This document shows, piece after piece, positions 36,715 to 46,748 of a DNA stretch of 64,000 nucleotides (position 1 is the first letter of the stretch; the number at the start of each line of letters is the position of its first letter). The stretch spans positions 62,001 to 126,000 of the forward strand of contig JAKJHU010001358.1 of NCBI GenBank assembly GCA_022316685.1, in the 5' to 3' direction. The notes under the pieces are model-generated. The model saw only the letters and a list, made by a program, of their open reading frames with translations. It did not search any database and was not told the DNA's origin. This stretch comes from Progne subis subis (lineage: Eukaryota > Chordata > Aves > Passeriformes > Hirundinidae). A program made the position numbers and the translations under genes.

Positions 36715-38023
36715 GTGGTTTAAGTGTCTTTTCTGCTGTGAGATAGGATTAGGAGAAAAAGGCAAAACAGGCCCAATTTAAAGGTAAACAGATAGATTTA
36801 ACACACACTAAAAGGAGAAAAAAAAAGAATCAAACCTTCAAAACACTCTCCCTCGCCCACAAACTGTTCACTTTCCCACAAACAACACAAAGAGACATAA
36901 CCTGTGATTTTCAGTCAGTTTCACCATTTTAAAAATAATATTTCATCAGTCCTTTAGGGAGAGGAGTCTCTCTCAGTTTACCATGGAATTTCCCCCCACT
37001 GACAACGTAGAACAGTTCTCTTGTGAGTTTTAACTGTCACAAAAACAGCTGCGTGGGGAAAACCTGCTTCTGTGAACTCCCCTCCCATTAGCAGTTTCCC
37101 AAGCTGCTTATGGGTCATGGGTCTCAGGCATACTGGGGTGTCACTTTTTAAAGATGAACAACTCCAAAGGCAAAGGATTCTTAATCTCAGGGAACAGAGA
37201 TATCTTCTCACTTCTTCACTGGCACAGAGGGCTTCTCATCTCTATCCCTGTTCAAGCATCTCATGGGATCACCAGAATCCCAACTATTACTCCAATATCA
37301 CTCAGTCCATTGCAAACACCTTTGCTCAAATCCATAAATCTAAACAAACATCTCCCCAAATGCATATTTTTCCCCATAATTTAAAGGGATAATCTACATA
37401 TAGAGTTCATTACCATGGCTCAATTGAGAAGTCCAGCCTAAAATGGCAAACTCCTCAATCCCTTGTCCCAATAGTCTTTTCACTCCCTCTTCACTGACTT
37501 CATGCTGTGTCTCCTTAAAGTTCAATCACTTTGTCCTTTTCCTCCCTCTCAGGGAAGAGTTAGAGCTCTGGAAGTTTCATTTTGTGTCAAGAAAGAGTTA
37601 ATTTTCTTGCCTAGGTCCTTGGCTTCGGTATAGTGTCAGATTTCAAGGCCAAGAGCCGAGAGATTGGAGATCAGATCGGCTCAGGCAGTCAGAAACTTAA
37701 CAGCCAAAAAGCAGGTGGCTCCTTCCCACCCTTGGTTTCATGGGGTGGGCCCAGCCCAATCGGGCCTGTAGTTGTTGAGGGGGGGGGGGCTGGCGGACAT
37801 CTTTCCCGGCTCAGCCAACTCAGGGTAGGCTTTAAAATTAGCTGATGTTAAGCTGCAGCCTCCCCTTCCGCGAGTCGATGGGGCCCCGGGGGGGGGGGGG
37901 GGACGACAACCAGACCAGGGCCGGCTCCCCCCGCCACAGGGGGGAGCGACAGGACCCGGCCGGCCTGGGCCGCACCACAGAGCCGGACCCAGAGCCAGTG
38001 TTACCTGCTTCTCCGGCCAGAAG

Positions 38024-38569
38024 TGTGATAAACGCTAATCACTTGTTTTAAAATTTTAAAAGTTTAATAATAAATAAGATGGTTATAAAAATAGAATTAG
38101 AGTAAAAAATTGAACAATTTTAGAGTTAGGACAATACGAGACAATAAAAACAAAGTTTCAGACATCTGGGTGCCTCCCCGACCAAAAAAGCTTCGGGGAA
38201 GGACCCCTGTTAACAAAGGATTATCTCTTAAAAGCAATAGCCTGTTGAATATTCATACAGTTCATACATGATGCATAAATTCCATTCAAACAAAGAATTG
38301 TCTCTGGTTAGTGTCACTTTTTTCCTTTAATCTCTATGGCGTCCACAGGGCTGAGTGAGGCAGGAGAAGTTGGTCTCTTCTGATAAGGAAGTAGTAAATT
38401 CTTTTTTCTCTGAAAGATTTACGTTTTCCTGTGGTTGGTACATAAAAACTACATTTTAACTACAAAACTTCATTTACTATACTATCAAAATATTAATACA
38501 ACACCAACAATTAACACAACACATATAGTAAATATCTTGCGTAGAGCCATATAATATGCATTTTTCACA
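38024..38569 (-). repeat. ERV B 3' LTR
   Basis: 546 bp, TG...CA, ending against the polypurine tract. A minus-strand ATTAAA (38061-38066) could be the poly(A) signal, which would make U5 very short. A GC-rich hairpin (CCTCCCCGA / TCGGGGAAGG) lies at about 38182-38212, in or near the start of R. Confidence 0.8.
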
Positions 38570-38590
38570 ATCCTCCCTCTTTCTTTTTAT
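38570..38590 (-). promoter_or_regulatory. ERV B polypurine tract
   Basis: A minus-strand purine run (AAAGAAAGAGGGAGGA) directly before the TGTGAAAAAT start of the LTR. Plus-strand DNA synthesis is primed at such sites. Confidence 0.75.
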
Positions 38591-38613
38591 AATTAATTTG
38601 GCTCGAGCAATAT

Positions 38614-39306
38614 TCATTGTTTTCTAGCCTTCATTATTCGCTCATTTTTTTCACAAATCAATCTCACTTCTTTGAAGGGGTCTTCTATATTATTTTGTTC
38701 CTTTAACACCATAATCCTTTGTGGCGTTGTTATTGTAGGGAACTTTTGGTCCATGTTCACTAATTGCATGCCTTGTACCACACTGGTGATGAGCTGAATG
38801 AAACAGGGAATCAGACAAGGAAGAAATATTAAACCAGCTGTAGTGCATAACTTTTTCCACCATTCTACTCCCAGCACATTATCCCACCAGCTAGTATTTA
38901 GCATTGATTCCCACTTTTGAACTGGTACGTGGGCGCTTTTTCTGATATCATTGACTATGTCCAGGACGGCATCTCCATTGTCATCTATTTTTAAACAACA
39001 ATCTGATGTATTGAACTTTCCACAAACACCCCCTTCTTTAGCTAATAGATAGTCTAAAGCTAACTCATTCTGATACATGGCTGCTCTTGTTTGGGTTTGT
39101 TGCCTTGATATTAATTCCACTGCCTGACCAGTTTTGTTCGTTATTATCTCTACAGCGGCTTGAAGTCTTATAATACGATTTAGCATATAAATTGGGGTTC
39201 GATATCCCCAACTCCCATCTTGTGCCCAGGTGGCTGGCCCATATGTTTCCAGTATGCGTTCAGGGGGCCATTCCTCATCTCCCCATTTTTGGAATCCTCC
39301 AATCAA
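38614..39306 (-). pseudogene. env: ERV B env, TM subunit
   Basis: A 230-residue ORF with a gamma-type TM: heptad region (AAVEIITNKTGQAVELIS), then QNELALDYLLAKEGG and the CX6CC motif (CGKFNTSDCC). These are followed by a membrane-spanning stretch (KLCTTAGLIFLPCLIPCFI) and a charged tail. TM drives membrane fusion. The ORF is open here, but the SU part upstream is broken. Confidence 0.85.
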
Positions 39307-39462
39307 TTCTCTTTTGTTTCTCTTTAGATCCTCATAAACTGGTATCCCTAATTGATCCCCATCAGGTCCTGGTAAAAGAAAAAATCCTGGCTGTATAATT
39401 CCCAGAGTGCAGCTCCCTTTCCACTGGGAGGGGAGTTTTGGGTATGCTCTTTTTCCACATAT

Positions 39463-40496
39463 CTAAAATAAGCCGTCTGGAGCTTTCCAATAGTTAAATT
39501 TTTGTTGATCTATATTCTCCCAAAATTTGGAAATTTCCGGGATGCCATAGTAAGTATTTTTACTTGTATCATTACAATGAAAAAGTTTTGTTTTGTTATC
39601 ATACTTACAATTCACTTTTTTTGCTTTTTCTTGGGTCCAATACACGGTTGGTGCTTCTGGGACCCACTATACAGAAGTTCCATTACTAACCCTATATCTT
39701 TTACAGGGTGTTTTTCCTACTTCATAAAGGAAGCTTTTCCCAGTGCACCAGAGACATTCTTCTCCTATCACTGTTGAGCTTAAAATCCACCCTTCTGGTC
39801 TATTTTCTCCAGTTGTACTTGCTTGGTTCCATTTTAGAAGCTCATTTGGGCCTAAGCTGCTGCCTTTCCATGGCCATTCTTCTGACATCAAAGCCCCTCC
39901 ACAGACCCAACAATTGGTTAAGTTCCTTACTTATTCTTTCTCCTAATTCTACAAACTGATTTTTACCCATCCTTGAGATATCTATTTCTTTTTCTAATTG
40001 CTGTTCAAGTTTGGTATACAAATCATTGATCGAAATTGGCACAGGCTTAGGTGGTTGTACTGACTTAGCCTTTTTGCTTATCAGCTGCTCTTTTACTAAA
40101 TCTGGTGCTTTTTTCCTAGTAATGTAGATAAAACAAATCCATCTCTCCTCTTTTGGGCACTGACTTCCCATCCTGCTACCACTTGTTCCTAAGTTCTCTG
40201 CAATCCAGTACTTTTTCCCTTTATGTATGCAATTGCCTAATTTGGATGGGTTATAACAGTGACTGTTGACATGAATGTGAGAAATGAAAAAAGAACCTCA
40301 GTGTCTTTCCATGTACAGCTTTTGGTAACATCTGTAGCATGGCCTTGTCGATATCCCAAAAGGGAGAAGACAAAAATTGAGTGACAGTAAAAGGAGTAAC
40401 AGAGGTCCAGTATGGCTTATACTCCCACCTCCCATGCCTATGGGGTTGCAACCCACAGCAGGTGTATTTGATCTTGGTGGCGAATACAGAGGCCAA
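39463..40496 (-). pseudogene. env: ERV B env, SU subunit
   Basis: Several short ORFs in different frames cover the receptor-binding subunit. A CWVC motif is encoded near 39896-39915, the position of the gamma-type SU CXXC, followed by an EEWPWKGS stretch that parallels KWPWKG in ERV A. Stops and frameshifts are frequent. Confidence 0.7.
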
Positions 40497-40521
40497 TCTG
40501 GTCTTGCCCTCTATTTCCTTG

Positions 40522-41082
40522 TCACTTCCTCTTAGCTAATTTCCAGACAAATTGTTTTTGACACTCCTTAACTGTTGTTTCCCACTGTTCTTCAGGTATT
40601 TCCCATTCAACAGGCACTAATAATTCCCATCCATAAAACAAAGTTATTATTTCAGTTTCTTCAAATTCTACCTGGATAGGAGATCGATTTGGCCCTTGAC
40701 ACTTCCTGCAACGAGAGCGTCGCTTGTGTGAACTACAATACCAATTCTTCCCACAATCTAAACATTTACATTTAACCCAGCTAGCATGTCTGGTATTTGG
40801 GTGGATCAAACAGGGTATTTGGTCTGGCGCTGATGGAAGTTGCAACTCCTCTTCCTCCTTGTATAAATCACTGGCTAAGGCGTGAATACAAGAGTTCTCT
40901 GTCTGAAACAGTCCTGATCCTCCTGTTTGGAGTGGAAGTATTCCTCCCCAAGGAGGGTATCGGAGGCATCTCAAAGCTTGTCCAGGCAGTACTTGAAACC
41001 ACTGATATAAGCTTGGCCTTATCTCCCAATTAGGTGTGATCCTGTGTATGTTTCTTGGACCATTTGGGTCTTCCCAGTTCAT
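40522..41082 (-). CDS. ERV B Cys-rich ORF between pol and env
   Basis: 186 codons from the ATG at 41082 (MNWEDPNGPRN), overlapping the integrase ORF end by about 50 nt in another frame and ending before env. The middle has a dense module, CKCLDCGKNWYCSSH...CRKC, which reads as C-x-C-x2-C-x3-W-x-C-x2-H and then C-x2-C. The shared C-x2-C-x3-W and C-x2-C pattern and the same genome position link it to the ERV A ORF at 2277-2516. The C-terminal half is acidic with Trp and Glu. I do not recognise the family; nucleic-acid or protein binding through zinc is only a guess. Confidence 0.55.
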   Translation of the reverse strand: MNWEDPNGPRNIHRITPNWEIRPSLYQWFQVLPGQALRCLRYPPWGGILPLQTGGSGLFQTENSCIHALASDLYKEEEELQLPSAPDQIPCLIHPNTRHASWVKCKCLDCGKNWYCSSHKRRSRCRKCQGPNRSPIQVEFEETEIITLFYGWELLVPVEWEIPEEQWETTVKECQKQFVWKLAKRK

Positions 41083-42070
41083 TACCACCCAGTCCCCGTT
41101 TAAGAGTCAATTTTGTATCACCCGGTTCAGATGCAATCGTCCACTCCTTAGGCTCATCCACTGGTCCTTTGATTCTGCTGGCGTGGATCCACCTTCGTTC
41201 CTTGGTCCGGATCGCAGCCTCGGTCGTCAGCAATACCTGAAAAGGACCTTCTCATTGAGGAGTTAAAAGATTGTTCTTTCCAGGTTTTTACTAGCACCCA
41301 TTCCCCTGGATGAACATTATGGATTTTAAAGTCTAAAGGTGTGGTTTGAGGGATTATTCCTTTCAACCGTAAGTTTTCAAGAGTTTTTGCAATGGTGTTA
41401 ACATATCTTTTAACGCTCATTTCCCCTACCTCATAGGTAGCATTTTCATGTTGGGTGGTTAAAAAGGGTAACCCAAACATCATTTTATAGGGTGACACTC
41501 CCAGGCCTGACCTGAGTTGTGTTCGGATCCTCAATAAGGCCAAAGGTTGGCATTGTACCCATGACATTTGGGTTTCAACTATTAATTTGGTCAAAGTTCT
41601 CTTTAAAGTCTGGTTCATCTTTTCTACACGACCAGAACTCTGTGGATGCCATGGGGTATGCAGCTCCCATTTTATCCCTAAAGATTGAATTAGCTGTTGT
41701 AACACTTTTGACGTAAAATGTGTTCTTCTATCTGAGTCTATTCTATTAACCATTCCATATCTGGGAATAATCTGCTCTAAAAGGGTCTTAGTTACCATGT
41801 TGGCTGAGGCCTTGGTAGTGGGAACTGCTTCTACTCAGTGGGTTAAATGGTCTGTTATTACTAATAAATATTTCTATCTTTGTCCTTGAGGAAGTTCAGT
41901 AAAATCTACTTGGATACTTTGAAATGGTCGAAGAGCTAACTCACAACCTCCTAATGTTGTTTTTCTCATTACCTTTTTGTTTATCCTTTGGCAAGTTATA
42001 CATTTTTCAGTTACTTGCTTTGCTACTCTAAAAATTCCAATGCATCCATAGTTCCTTAAAAAAAATGATC
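41030..42070 (-). pseudogene. pol: ERV B integrase
   Basis: The core ORF 41154-41798 contains IDSDRRTHFTSK (second D; the usual DQGTHF is altered) and PWHPQSSGRVEKMNQ (the E region). The first D lies in VDFTELPQGQ near 41900, followed by a stop. The zinc region includes CITC near 41990. The C-terminal domain ORF (41030-41233) has RRWIHASRI. RT, RNase H and protease are absent; the sequence passes directly to the inverted LTR piece at 42121. Confidence 0.82.
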
Positions 42071-42120
42071 ACACAAGGTCTGAGTACCCTAGTGGGTTTT
42101 CTGATGCATATTTTCTAATA

Positions 42121-42281
42121 TGCCTCCCCGAAGCACCCAGACGTCTGAAACTTTGTTTTTATTGTCTTGTATTGTCCTAACTCTAAAATTGTTCAATTTT
42201 TTACTCTAATTCTATTTTTATAACCATCCTATTTACTATTAAACTTTAATATTTTAAAACAAGTGATTGGCGTTTATCACA
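42121..42281 (+). repeat. Inverted R-U5 piece of the ERV B LTR
   Basis: The reverse complement matches 38024-38182 of the 3' LTR almost base for base, with a few changes such as GACGTCTGGG for GACATCTGGG. The match stops within the CCTCCCCGA hairpin. It forms the right boundary of ERV B and ends at the GAAG duplication. Confidence 0.9.
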
Positions 42282-42482
42282 GAAGGAAAAAGGGGCTGGC
42301 TTGGACACACTCAGGATTTTTATATGGGTATTCCCAATAGTCGCATTCAGCTTCCTCAGTGGTCAATGTGTCAGTATCTAAGAATTGGCTTCTCATAGGT
42401 CCCTGTCCTTTCCAAAACAATTCCAAGGTCCTGACAGGGAACTGTTTACACTCTAAAATCCAAGCTGTGTTAACCCATGACA

Positions 42483-43264
42483 ATTCCCCAAGATTCCCTG
42501 CTCCTCCCTTGGTCTCTCAGTGCTTCTAAAGAAGTGGAACCATACTAGCTGCCAAGGCTAGGATGTGGGTAGCAGGGATGTCCCATTACCCTCAGAGAGG
42601 AGCATGTTCTCACTCAGGTTCTTACTTGTTTAGGTTGAGAAGATTGTGAAAATTATTCAGGGAGACTAACAGTCTTGAATTCTGGAATCTGCAGAATGTA
42701 AGTGCAAAATGAGAGGACAGCTCATAGCATCTTATTAGCACTAGTACTCTTCTGTCCTAAATAAGCTTTTTGCCCTCCACAGAAGCAGTGGGAGATACTG
42801 CATGGCTGTAGCAGGGGTTCCCCATGCCAGGGACTGGTATGACAGGATCCAGCCCCTCATCAGGGTCTGGGATCTGGGCTGTCTGCAGTGCCTGTGCCAG
42901 GCTCCTGAAGCTCTGCAGTTGCTCAAGAGCAACCAGCTGTAGAGTGAAACAGATCTCCCAGTTCCCCCAGTACCGAGCAGTTCCCTTCCTTTTCACTGTG
43001 GTACATTTCCCAAAAGGAGCACTGTGCCACCTGTGCAGGTGTGCAGAGAGCGGAGTGCAGACAAACAGGGGTCTGGTTTTGTACCACTGCCATGATCCCC
43101 CTTCTGCACAGCCCTGGGGCAATCCTTGCCTGCACTATGCAGTCTTAAGTACATGAAGAAGTGCTGTTAAATTGGACAGTATGGGGCATGCCCAAAGTGC
43201 TGACAGCACTGTTTATCAGGGAAAAAGCCTGTGGCTGTTAAGCTTGGGATCAAATGAGACGGAG
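42483..43264. other. No gene seen; SEPTIN6 intron 9
   Basis: Mixed-composition intronic sequence. A 121-residue minus-strand ORF (42757-43122) has no recognisable domain and looks like chance. Confidence 0.5.
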
Positions 43265-43940
43265 TGTGTCTGGTTCTGTCCCCGCTCCGGGCGGGAGATG
43301 ACCTCCGGCTAGCTCTGGTCAGCACAGCCACAGATGTCCCCAGTTCGGATAGGCACGCAGGCTATTTACCTGCTGGTCGGCTCAGCGGCAGCAGGACCAG
43401 GTAGTGTTGTGACAGCAACGGCAGCAGAAGAAAAGGCTGGCTCTCAGCTTTGCAGGTTAAAAGATGTTTATTCAGGCCAGCTGCGGGAGTCCGCAGCTGG
43501 TCCAACCTCAGTCCAGTGAGGAGCTGAGAGGCTGAGAGCGTCTCTCCGCTACCTTATAAGCGGGGGAGGGGTTCCAGGGGGGTTACAACAAGACAACAAA
43601 TCAGGGGATTCAGGGGGTAACAAGGTGTGCCCACCCCCAAGCCCTGGACCACTAAAATCCAGAGCCAAAGGAATTCCCCCCAGGGGACCTATCACCTGAA
43701 GCCCTCTCCCTGATATTTTGCAATCTGGGAGGGACCCCTGGAGTGATAGACAGGCTGCCCCAGAGAGGGGAGGGGTGGGGCAGAGGGGATGTTACAAGTC
43801 AGGTGAGGAGTGGGAGGACTGACACAAAACACCTTATTATACAGACAACACAAAAGGGATACAGAATTGGGGATACAGTGAAATGAACCATAACATAAAC
43901 TTCTTATAAAAACCTAATAAAACAGTTCTGCACCAGCACA
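43265..43940 (-). mobile_element. Solo LTR H, TSD ACGGAG
   Basis: 676-bp TG...CA element with exact 6-bp ACGGAG at 43259-43264 and 43941-43946, class II style. The minus strand has TATAA at 43554-43558 and AATAAA at 43467-43472, about 85 nt apart, consistent with a promoter and poly(A) signal in that direction. No second copy in the window. Confidence 0.88.
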
Positions 43941-44900
43941 ACGGAGGAAAGACCCAATTACAAGAATAAGATCCTGGTTTAGTCTTTTAGAGCTGAAGCT
44001 GCTTCAACATGAACATTCTATTGCAATGAGCAATAAGTGCTGCCCTTTTCTCACTCGCCCATTCCTTTTTCCACTGCCTATTTTGATTTGTTCATTTGAA
44101 TCACCTTCAGGGGGTTTTAGTATCTTTTCATACTGAGGAGTCTGAGACTGACTGGGTACAGACTTCTCTCTCCAGCCTGGACTGTGTGAGGAATACCTAG
44201 CTGAGTTCTTTCATGCTTAGAGCCCTTAGACATCTGCTCACTCAGGACTTCAGCCTTGAGATCAGTCAGGAATGCAGAAAAGGGAGGCAGCAGCCCTATA
44301 GTATCAGCAATTAGTTGCTGTGGCCCAAGTCAAACTCTTGGTCCTTGAAGTGGTTCTCATCTCAGAACATCTCCTTGACACCAAGCATGTTGATATGGAA
44401 AAGCTTTGGTACTGTCCTTGTCAGTTAAGGGCACAGAAAACTCCATGACAGAGATAGGTCAGTGCTTCAGTAAAGCTTGGGAAGATAATAGGAAGCCTCT
44501 TTCTCTTCCAGGAAAATTGCTGTGCTAGAAATGGTGCTGCTTTCTTTACTCTGCAACTTCTCCGATCGTCCTTAATAATGGATTTCAGTATTTAGATCAT
44601 AATTTTTTCTTAACAATCTATGAATTTTGCAAGCTGGAGCTTAATTATAGCTTGTTTACTACTGGCTGGCAGTTCAATAGCCTTTTTTTTCACAGGTAAC
44701 TTGTTTAAACCCAAGATCTATAATTTGCACTAATCATGACTGATTTTTTTGTTGTTGTTGTTGTTACATCATTATCATCATTATTAGGTCTTATGTGTGT
44801 GCTGTTTTACAGTTAGCTGCTGTTTGGCTGCATGGTGCATGAGGCACATTGTCCTGGTAAGCGTCATTAACTAATAGAGCCTCACAGTGGAATCAGTTAC

Positions 44901-45447
44901 TGTAGAAATTGCTTTGCTGCTGCTGCTGTGGACTCCAGGACGGTGTAGATAAATGTAGACGAGAGATCTCTGAAGTTAGGTTTTAGAAGATTAGGTTTAT
45001 TGTAAGGGATGTGAGGCCTTGCTCCGAGCTGCCAGGCTGCAGCTCGTGGCAAGGCCTAGAAGGTGGGGGAAGGGAGAGGTAGGGAGTGGAGGAGAGTAAA
45101 AAGCAAAGAGCAAAAGGGGCGAGCCACCTTCGCAGCCCCCTGATAAGGGGTCTCGAGGTGGGCCGGAACAGGACCTGTGCCAATGGGGTTACAGATACCT
45201 GATACTTCAGGGGAGGGGTACAGGTGTGGGATGAACCATTGGGGGGTGAGACAGAACATTCCATTTGACCTGGGTCTGGCTGCAGGTAACTTTCAGCTGG
45301 TCACAAAACTGTTTTCTTATACATCCAGTATCCAATACATCTCAAACATCAAAACTTACTTTCAATTCTATCTCACCTACAGGTTTTACATTCTCAGAAT
45401 ATAGGCAATCATATTTATAGGGTTTTTTGGCTTCATCCTCCCCAACA
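44901..45447 (-). repeat. ERV E 3' LTR
   Basis: 547 bp. The minus strand has AATAAA at 44996-45001. The first ~106 nt on the minus strand also encode the last 35 or so residues of Env, so U3 overlaps the env gene. Confidence 0.95.
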
Positions 45448-46724
45448 TCTCCCCCGTTCTTATTAACAACTAAAATGCTAGACACTGTCTTACTCATTAC
45501 TTTTTTCACACACTGAATTATGCAGGGAACTGCTACTAAAACTACAGCTACTACTATTAGGATGATCAAACCTATCTTACAAAGTTCCTTTAGCCAAGGT
45601 GCAAAGCTCAAACCGTTAAACAAATTGTCTAGCCAAGATGGGTCATCTACTGTAATTTGGCTAGCTAGATCTCTCAATTCTTGCAATTGTTTATGAATGG
45701 AAACAGAATGATCGGATAAATTCATGCAGCACAAACCTTCAAAATCCTCACAACCGTGTCCATGTGCTAGAAGAAGGTAGTCAATGGCGGCTCTGTTTTG
45801 TAAAGTGGCATGTCTGATGGCTTCTTCATCTGTTAGCAAGTCACTGATCATAGTAGAGGTGGCATTTACTTCTTTGCTGAGCCAGCATCCTAACTTGTTT
45901 AGTTGTTTTAGGGCAATTGAGGAGCTTAGCTGAGGCAGGAAAATGCTAGCAACAATTGACTCCCCTGAGTTCCAAGGATGGAAATCACTATCACAGTTGC
46001 TCTCATATTGATGTCCCCAGGAGGATCTAATCCTCCTGCTTTTCTTTTTGACTACTTTTTTGACACTGGGAGCAATTATTGTAAGTTGTCCCATGGCGCA
46101 AGGACCACCATCTATTTTTGAAGGTATACCTTGCCAGGGCCTGTCTCCACAGATGAGCCAAATCCCTTTAGGAAATCGAATAGGAAGTTTGTTAAAACGA
46201 TCTGCATGGGGCTCATCATATATGAGAAGCTTAGTTTGATTGCACCAAGAAGTCATGTTGCTATAAACTGGGTGATAAGGGGTAATGTTTAAATGAGGGC
46301 CATTTTCTCCTTGGAAATGAAAGAAGTAACAGGTGCTCATAGTTAATGAGCCTAGGATTTCTAGCTCTTGGAGGTCAGATTTATCAACTTTAGAATTATC
46401 AATATAAGTTTGGTGTTTTTGGCTGGGAGTCGGGGATATGTGATGATCATCATATGGCCAGTATTTGTCAAAAGTAACATTGTCAAAACCTTTTGTAAGA
46501 GGCACTCCAACTAAACAGGTCGAAAAAGGTTTGTCAGGGCTTGTGTCGGATAGACAGATGGTGTCAGAGCCTGCAGACTTGGCTAAAGCAACCCAGACAT
46601 TTGTCTTTGGTTGACTTACAGGTAAAGCTTGACTACAAGAATTAAAACAAAAGAACAAAAGTAACATGCACACGCGCAAATGATAAAACTTCAGTCTTTT
46701 CTTGGGCTGCTTTTGGTGGATCAT
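45342..46724 (-). CDS. env: ERV E envelope glycoprotein, intact ORF
   Basis: A 460-residue ORF with no stop. In order it shows a basic N-terminus and signal peptide (MLLLFFCFNSCSQA), an SU with several NxS/T sites, a basic furin-type cleavage site (KKKSRRIRSS, around residue 230), and a TM. The TM has a cysteine pair around the fusion segment, a QNRAAIDYLLLAHGHG immunosuppressive-type stretch and CX6CC (CEDFEGLCC). A membrane span (IGLIILIVVAVVLVAV) and a cytoplasmic tail encoded partly by the 3' LTR follow. This layout is that of avian alpharetroviral Env, unlike the class II pol beside it. It starts 25 nt after the pol ORF ends. Expression or function cannot be judged from sequence. Confidence 0.9.
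   Translation of the reverse strand: MIHQKQPKKRLKFYHLRVCMLLLFFCFNSCSQALPVSQPKTNVWVALAKSAGSDTICLSDTSPDKPFSTCLVGVPLTKGFDNVTFDKYWPYDDHHISPTPSQKHQTYIDNSKVDKSDLQELEILGSLTMSTCYFFHFQGENGPHLNITPYHPVYSNMTSWCNQTKLLIYDEPHADRFNKLPIRFPKGIWLICGDRPWQGIPSKIDGGPCAMGQLTIIAPSVKKVVKKKSRRIRSSWGHQYESNCDSDFHPWNSGESIVASIFLPQLSSSIALKQLNKLGCWLSKEVNATSTMISDLLTDEEAIRHATLQNRAAIDYLLLAHGHGCEDFEGLCCMNLSDHSVSIHKQLQELRDLASQITVDDPSWLDNLFNGLSFAPWLKELCKIGLIILIVVAVVLVAVPCIIQCVKKVMSKTVSSILVVNKNGGDVGEDEAKKPYKYDCLYSENVKPVGEIELKVSFDV
45448..45462 (-). promoter_or_regulatory. ERV E polypurine tract
   Basis: A minus-strand purine run AAGAACGGGGGAGA immediately before the TGTTGGGG start of the 3' LTR. Confidence 0.75.
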
Positions 46725-46748
46725 CTTCTCCTGATGATTCTGCGCAGC

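Larger units (their letters stand above)
38024..42281 (-). mobile_element. ERV B: rearranged gamma-like provirus with U5 at both ends
   Basis: On the minus strand the element holds integrase, a Cys-rich ORF, env, a polypurine tract and a 3' LTR (38024-38569). gag, protease and RT are missing. Instead of a 5' LTR, the right end (42121-42281) is an inverted copy of the last ~160 bp of the LTR (R-U5). Both outer edges are therefore the same U5 terminus: TGTGATAAACG on the left and its complement on the right. The flanks carry GAAG (38020-38023 and 42282-42285). The equivalent unbroken site in LTR C1 has GAAG once, which supports true integration with a 4-bp TSD. Confidence 0.85.
36306..42482 (-). 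mobile_element. LTR C2, split by LTR D2 and ERV B
   Basis: The same family as LTR C1. Pieces are 36306-36315, 36721-38019 and 42286-42482 after removing LTR D2 and ERV B with their duplications. It starts TGTAGTGG and ends CCCATGACA. I could not find a matching TSD outside it (left TTTAG, right ATTCC). The middle carries G-rich tracts (37780-37790 and 37890-37902). Confidence 0.75.

Noticed and set aside
38024..42281. Ordinary provirus with two direct LTRs (ERV B)
   Set aside because: The right end is an inverted R-U5 piece, not a direct LTR copy.
36306..42482. TSD for LTR C2
   Set aside because: Left TTTAG and right ATTCC do not match; the ends may be mutated or mis-set.
42757..43122. 121-residue minus-strand ORF in intron 9
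   Set aside because: No recognisable motif, no supporting splice or promoter context; likely chance.
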